Positions 7,466 through 11,386 of a DNA stretch of 11,386 nucleotides are shown here, in pieces (positions within the stretch are counted from its first letter, which is position 1; each line of letters starts with the position of its first letter). The notes under the pieces are model-generated. The model did no database searches. It saw only the letters and a program-made list of their open reading frames with translations, and was not told the origin of the DNA. A program made the position numbers and the translations under genes. The stretch covers positions 3,446,028 to 3,457,413 of the forward strand of contig FN649735.1 in assembly GCA_000310025.1 (NCBI GenBank). The letters are read 5' to 3'. This DNA comes from Ectocarpus siliculosus. Lineage: Eukaryota > Sar > Phaeophyceae > Ectocarpales > Ectocarpaceae.

Positions 7466-10400
7466 ATGGTGTACAACCCGCCGGTGGAGCGTGGAGAGGA
7501 TGGCGAGCCCATCAAGGATGGAGGAGTCGCTCTCACGCACCCCGTTAACCCGATGCGCCGCGGCGCGTACGTCGAGCAGGCGACGAGGGCGACGGGGTGG
7601 GCCGTCATGTATATCCTGGGCTGGCTCCTGATGAGGCTCTCGTGCTACGCCGGGCTGCCCGGGGACTGCAACCTCCCGGACGAGCCACTTGAAGTCCTGA
7701 CGGTGCTGCTGGTCTTGCTGGTGTTCTCCTTGGCACAGGTGAGCAAGCTACACAGCGGGATTAGACTCGTGGCAGAAAGTAGCAGCACAAACCACAGCGT
7801 AGTGCGTGTCAGAAGCACACACACACCCCGTTTGCGTTCGTGGTGGTGGTATTCCACACGCGTGTGTTCTTCTGGTGAGCGCCGCGCGGCGCGCGGCGGC
7901 GGTGGCGGCGGGCAAAGTTTTTGTGCACCTCTCCCCGAATGTTCTTAGATCGTAGTTTTTGGGAAGCAGCGATCCCGCACCCCGTGTTACGGGCGGGGGG
8001 GTGGTGACCGTGTTGGGCACAAAGCTGTGATAATGTGGCGGAAAGCACCCGCGCCCAAGGAGCTGTTTCGTATGACATGTCCGTTGCTTGAACTCCACCA
8101 TAGCACAACGCCTTGCCGTATCCACGCAAGTCACCCCGAGCTTCGCACAGCGGGTACCGTTCAGGATGAAAACGGTTGCACACCCACCTCCAATCTCTTT
8201 GTAATTCAAACACCTATCGGGAAAGGCAAGTCTCTTTTTTTTGTGTGTCGTCAGCAGCAGCTCCGCCACGACTTTGTGCTTCGCTCTATGGAGCAGGCGA
8301 GCTTGTCGTCGTCACGACCACCCTGTTGTCGATGATGTGTTGCGCTCTTGCGTAACAGGTTTTCGTGCAACCCAGCTACTACACAACCGCCTCATTTTGG
8401 CTGCTTCAAACATACGGTACATATGCATACCCGATGGTAGATTTGTAAAACGAACACCACTATCCAGTTGTTGCTGTCGTATCGGTGGTGCAGCCCCAAA
8501 TTGTTGCAAACCGTCAGTGGTCCGCGTTGGGGAGAGAGTCTGTGTGCCCGGCGATGGCATTACTATTATACGGCGGATGCGCCGTAGGTTAGCCGCTTCC
8601 CCCTTGTTGGTAGAGATGCGGGACACGACGAGTTAATATTTCAGCTGTAACCCGACAGGAAAAAGGGTAACAAAATGCTCCTGGGGTTTAGATAAATAAG
8701 TAGCGAATGTAGAGCCGCCTTGCGTCGAGAAGCGGCGGCAGAACATATGAAGAAAAGACAACCAGCATTGCCTATCAGGGGAGTTTTGTCACTTTGCTTG
8801 CATGTAGCGTACGCTAGCCTACTCCCAACGACATGCCGGTTTGGACAACACGAGCATCAGGGTTCGGCGTGACATGTTACCGCGGACGTGTGCATGGATG
8901 AATGCATACTGCTGCTTCTTTGTTGTCGAGAATACGTATATGCATGCATTCATGCTTTCCACACCACCAGAATGTTGGCTCCCTGTGGTATAAGTAGGGC
9001 ATGATGCGCGTGCGTTGTGGTGCGCAGCACCGAAAGTGTGTTTTAATGTTTATAGAAATAAATATGTGTGCATACTTGTACGTACTATGCAATGCGTACA
9101 TCACTGAGACTAAATAACCCGTTTCGAGATAGTACTGCTGCTGTATAATACCGCAGCAATCGAGAAAAGCGGTTGTGTTTCAAGTCTTGTCACAGACTGC
9201 GAGGGCAGCAGTCCACGCAGCAGGCCAGTTGGTGTTTTGTGTTCTCTTCCCGGCGTTGTATTGCGAATGTCATTGAAGACAGTTCAAACACTTGCACCCA
9301 TTCCCTTTGCTTCGGTGAGAAAACGGACGTGTGCATACAGGAGAGTGAGTGCCCTTTGTGTGCATGCACCAGCCTCGTAAACCTAGCTAGGTTGAAGAAA
9401 AGCTGCAATAGTTTTGTATTTTCTTTTTTTACCGACGGCACCTGAACGATCGGTGCGCGCTCGGCAGGCACACCAAGTCACACGCAACCTCCACCCCTCC
9501 ACCGGCTAGTCTCTCTCCCCATCCCCACCCATGACAGCAGCAATCGTGGCTACACAATGCAGCCGTAGTTGCGTTGTCGGCGGTAGTGGGCCTTGGGCAC
9601 CCATTGCAGGTCAAAGAATGCTCGTGGCTCTTGTATCCGTTTTTGCGGGCACGACGTCTTGGTCCAGCATCAGAGCACCATCCTTCTCAGATATCGTTCC
9701 ATGGATGGAAAGTATATTCCCATGAAGTGTATATAGAAAATATTTATTGCTGCGCCGGTGGGGGCAAGTTACCAAATTCCCGAAGGGGAGTCTTGCGTGT
9801 ACCATGGACGGAAGATGGACATTCCCATGGAAGGTATCCCCTCCCCCCCGAATTTTGATTACCATGGAGTAATACATTTAAGTCTCGTGTGTACCATGGA
9901 TGGAATGTATTTTCCATGGAAGTTATATGTACCATGGATGGAATGCACACTCCCATGGAATGTATGTTCACCCCCAGGTCCCCCGAACTTTGGTGGCGCG
10001 ACCCAGCGAGATAGATCTTAGAGGAGAAGGGTTTCTATTTTTCGGCTCAAGGTTACCTCTCAAGACGTGTTTCTTCCACCCTCGCCGTTCATTTAAGGGA
10101 CTCCGGGACTTGAAATGGTTTTAATGTGGCGGAACAAATGAAGTTCCACAGAACGATTTCTTCACGGCGGCTGCGTTGCCTAGGTTTCGGTGATTTGCTT
10201 TCTGGCTGCGATGCTTTGATTTAGGTTTTTCTGTCTTTCTCTTGTTTGACCGCTGCTGCCCCACTCCTCTGTGATGGATACTCCTTTGTGATGGATACCC
10301 GTCGAAAATTTGGCCTCGCGTTGCTGCCTTGTGCTTCACTGTCTGTGTCGTTTGACCGCTGCTGCCCCGACTCCTGTTGTTATGCGTGCTGCCTGTGCGC

Positions 10401-11325
10401 TGCGTGCTGCCTGTGCCCTGCGTGCTGCCTGTGCCGGTCGACTCGTTTGGCCTCGCTGGTTCCTTCCAGGCGTGGTTCTGCGAGATCATGGAGGAGAGAA
10501 GGTTCCGAGATCTGGCTTCCAAGGTCTACTTCCCCCTCTTGATGGTCGGAGCGTGAGTGGACACAGCAGTGGTTGGCATGCATTCCGTCCGAAGTGCCGC
10601 CTTCTCGAATGTAAAGCAAAGGGCCGAGTCCCCCTCTTGATCGTCGGACAGGGAATGGAAACACGTAGCACGCAAGTTTTTACCGCCTTCTCAAACGTAA
10701 AGCAAGGGACAAGAGTGTTTTGTCGAGCGCCGCGCTATGTAGTCGGGAATAGAGCAGATTGACGATGGAGAGAGCAGATTGATGACACCTAAGGGTTGCT
10801 TAGAGTACGCGCACTGCTGTGCTTATTGCGCCGGGCCTGTGCCCAGCCTGGCATGAAATCACCCACCCCGACACACACACCCTGCCATTTTCGTTGCTGC
10901 AAATGGGAGATGCTGGCAACCCCGTCGCCTTGAGAGAAGAAAGGTTTCTTGCGAAAAGAATAAATGCGCGCCCTCTTCGTGTGGACTGGATTGTTCCTAC
11001 TTTAGTGTGCGTGTAATGCACGTTGAACTGTTCCTATTCCAACTCTCTCTGTGGCCGCTGTCTCCCCATTTCTGTCGCGTCGGGGGATGATAACTCCTTC
11101 CATCTTTCCGAACACAGGGCCCTTGCGCTGTCGGGGCTCTCGCGAGCAGAGTCCCTCCGCAACTCCCTGCAGGAGGAGAGGAGAGACCTGACAACCTTCC
11201 AGGTGGCGATCTTCATTATCCTCCTCATCCTCACGGTGGTCGTCTTGCTGCTGCACTTCGCAGAGGCTTGGAAGGTCCTCCCGGGCGCTCACCTCATCTC
11301 CGGCGTCGGGGTGCCCCGTGTGGAG
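7466..11325 (+). CDS. Multi-pass membrane protein of unknown family, N-terminal 188 residues in three exons; continues beyond the window
   Basis: Exons are 7466-7738 (91 codons), 10470-10552 (83 nt) and 11118-11325 (208 nt). The splice sites are CACAG|GTGAGC, TTCCTTCCAG|GC, AGC|GTGAGT, CCGAACACAG|GG and GAG|GTGCGC. Phases are 0, 2 and 0, and the frame stays open throughout. The product begins with a polar acidic segment (1-43). Hydrophobic helices follow at about 44-62, 75-94 (split by intron 1 but continuous after splicing), 110-126 and 146-166. A charged helix (95-109, EIMEERRFRDLASK) and a second charged, possibly coiled segment (127-143) lie between them. After the last helix comes HFAEAWKVLPGAHLISG. 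An LP-x-(3-5)-I/V-S/L-G pattern after a long helix is loosely like the start of cation/proton antiporters, but this is too weak to name the family. The second TM straddling the exon join supports the splice model. A second GTGAGC donor at 7875 would extend exon 1 by 45 codons of non-hydrophobic sequence and looks less likely. Confidence 0.65.
7739..9696 (+). other. Intron 1, 5' and central part
   Basis: Intron 1 runs 7739-10469 (2731 nt). This part holds a CA tract (7815-7827), a GC-rich palindrome (GCCGCGCGGC at 7881-7890, followed by GGCGGC repeats to 7912) and the inverted repeat at 8893-8954. A pyrimidine-rich, acceptor-like stretch lies at about 9485-9530. Open frames such as 8241-8636 plus and 8312-8626 minus overlap each other and carry no recognisable motif. 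An internal exon is not excluded, but joining 7738 directly to 10470 already gives a coherent membrane helix. Confidence 0.45.
8893..8954. repeat. Imperfect inverted repeat, 16-nt arms
   Basis: The arm CATGGATGAATGCATA (8893-8908) pairs with TATGCATGCATTCATG (8939-8954) at 14 of 16 positions across a 30-nt loop. Further ATGCA/GCATA words follow to about 9100. It could be a fragment of a small hairpin element, but no target duplication was seen. Confidence 0.45.
9697..9965. repeat. Tandem array of CCATGG-centred units inside intron 1
   Basis: Exact CCATGG occurs at 9699, 9802, 9825, 9862, 9894, 9914, 9932 and 9953, plus a CCCATGAAG variant at 9719. In the best-preserved part (9889-9965) the spacings are 20, 18 and 21. 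Units alternate between TGTACCATGGATGGAATG and TTCCCATGGAAGTATAT-like phrases, giving a composite period of about 38-40. After some units a C-rich stretch ending in CCCCGAA(T/C)TT recurs (9843-9854 and 9972-9990), which hints at a larger-order duplication. Confidence 0.75.
10244..10375. repeat. Short direct repeats near the end of intron 1
   Basis: A 25-base segment at 10244-10268 (GTTTGACCGCTGCTGCCCC, then ACTCCT) recurs at 10350-10375 with one inserted G. Between them a 17-bp unit (CTCCTCTGTGATGGATA) is tandemly doubled at 10264-10280 and 10281-10297 with one mismatch. TTTGGCCTCGC also occurs at about 10309 and again at about 10447. The area has clearly grown by repeated short duplication. 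Confidence 0.7.
10384..10437. repeat. 18-bp tandem repeat, three units
   Basis: GCGTGCTGCCTGTGC plus three variable bases is repeated at 10384, 10402 and 10420. It ends 32 bases before exon 2, so it lies upstream of the acceptor pyrimidine tract. Because 18 is a multiple of 3, all three frames stay open on both strands (for example a GTGSTQ-type hexapeptide on the minus strand). That explains the long minus frame at 10121-10522, which is not a gene. Confidence 0.85.
10531..10708. repeat. Diverged tandem duplication across the exon 2 / intron 2 boundary
   Basis: TCCCCCTCTTGATGGTCGGA (10531-10550, the end of exon 2) recurs at 10629-10648 with 19 of 20 identical. Further on, 10597-10622 (CCGCCTTCTC...) recurs at 10683-10708 with 23 of 26 identical. 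The offset falls from 98 to 86, so the second copy has lost about 12 bases between these blocks. The second copy reads CAGGGAATGG where the first has the GCGTGAGTGG donor, so only the first copy can serve as an exon end. Confidence 0.7.
10751..10790. repeat. 20-bp tandem duplication in intron 2
   Basis: AGAGCAGATTGA is repeated exactly at 10751-10762 and 10771-10782, a 20-bp period with partly diverged second halves (CGATGGAG and TGACACCT). Confidence 0.6.
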
Positions 11326-11386
11326 GTGCGCAGGGGGTGGGGGGGGGGGGGGGGGGGGGAACCCAAAAACCGGGGATGGCCAAAAC
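11326..11386. other. Start of intron 3, G homopolymer and probable contig end
   Basis: After the GAG|GTGCGC donor come a G-rich stretch and an uninterrupted run of 21 G (11339-11359), then 27 bases of low complexity (A- and C-runs, GGGG). Such a run at the very edge is typical of low-quality or slipped sequence at a contig end, so the last bases should not be trusted. If exon 3 were not spliced here, the frame would run into poly-glycine, which also favours the donor. Confidence 0.6.

Noticed and set aside
7739-7948. Exon 1 continuing to 7948 as a 160-codon single-exon gene
   Set aside because: The part after the CAG|GTGAGC donor is polar low-complexity sequence ending in a glycine run. Splicing to 10470 restores a continuous membrane helix.
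8241-8636. A 131-codon plus-strand gene within intron 1, and its minus-strand overlap at 8312-8626
   Set aside because: Both strands are open over the same bases, with no recognisable motif and no fitting splice sites.
10121-10522. A 133-codon minus-strand gene with GTGSTQ-type repeats
   Set aside because: It is kept open by the 18-bp tandem repeat and overlaps antisense to exon 2 of the better-supported plus-strand gene.
10310-10762. A 150-codon plus-strand ORF
   Set aside because: It is frame-shifted relative to the spliced exon 2, is built from the 18-bp repeat (AACALR), and crosses a good splice donor.

Overview
The window reads as gene-poor nuclear DNA from a flagellated eukaryote. Four candidate introns have GT-AG borders (GTGAGC, GTGAGT, GTATGG and GTGAGTAT donors, with pyrimidine-rich acceptors on the plus strand). 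One of them is about 2.7 kb. There are no bacterial-style operons or long continuous ORFs, and several micro- and minisatellites are present. A sperm-tail PG-rich (SHIPPO-type) exon pair points to a lineage with cilia or flagella. A stramenopile such as a brown alga would fit, but this is a guess from genome style and not from a diagnostic gene.

Layout. (1) Positions 510-1019, minus strand: two exons of a short STPG/SHIPPO-like ciliary protein, with a possible tiny terminal exon at 364-379. (2) Positions 1020-7465: about 6.4 kb with no gene I can support. It holds several clusters of short repeats built around CATG, a GT/ACGT microsatellite, a pyrimidine-rich tract, small inverted repeats, and one arm of a dispersed 45-bp repeat whose other arm is at 16-60. 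(3) Positions 7466-11325, plus strand: the first three exons (188 residues) of a multi-pass membrane protein I cannot assign to a family. It is interrupted by introns of 2731 and 565 nt and continues past the window. Intron 1 contains a CCATGG-rich repeat array and several short tandem repeats near its 3' end. A diverged tandem duplication spans the end of exon 2 and its splice donor. (4) The last 48 bases are a 21-G homopolymer followed by low-complexity sequence, which looks like a contig end.

The two genes are divergent and far apart, and nothing suggests that they act together. Both have CA/CAA-rich sequence upstream of the chosen ATG. I did not find a convincing new biological system. 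The points most worth checking are the unrecognised membrane protein, the recurrent CATG-centred repeat ladders, and the duplication across a splice donor.
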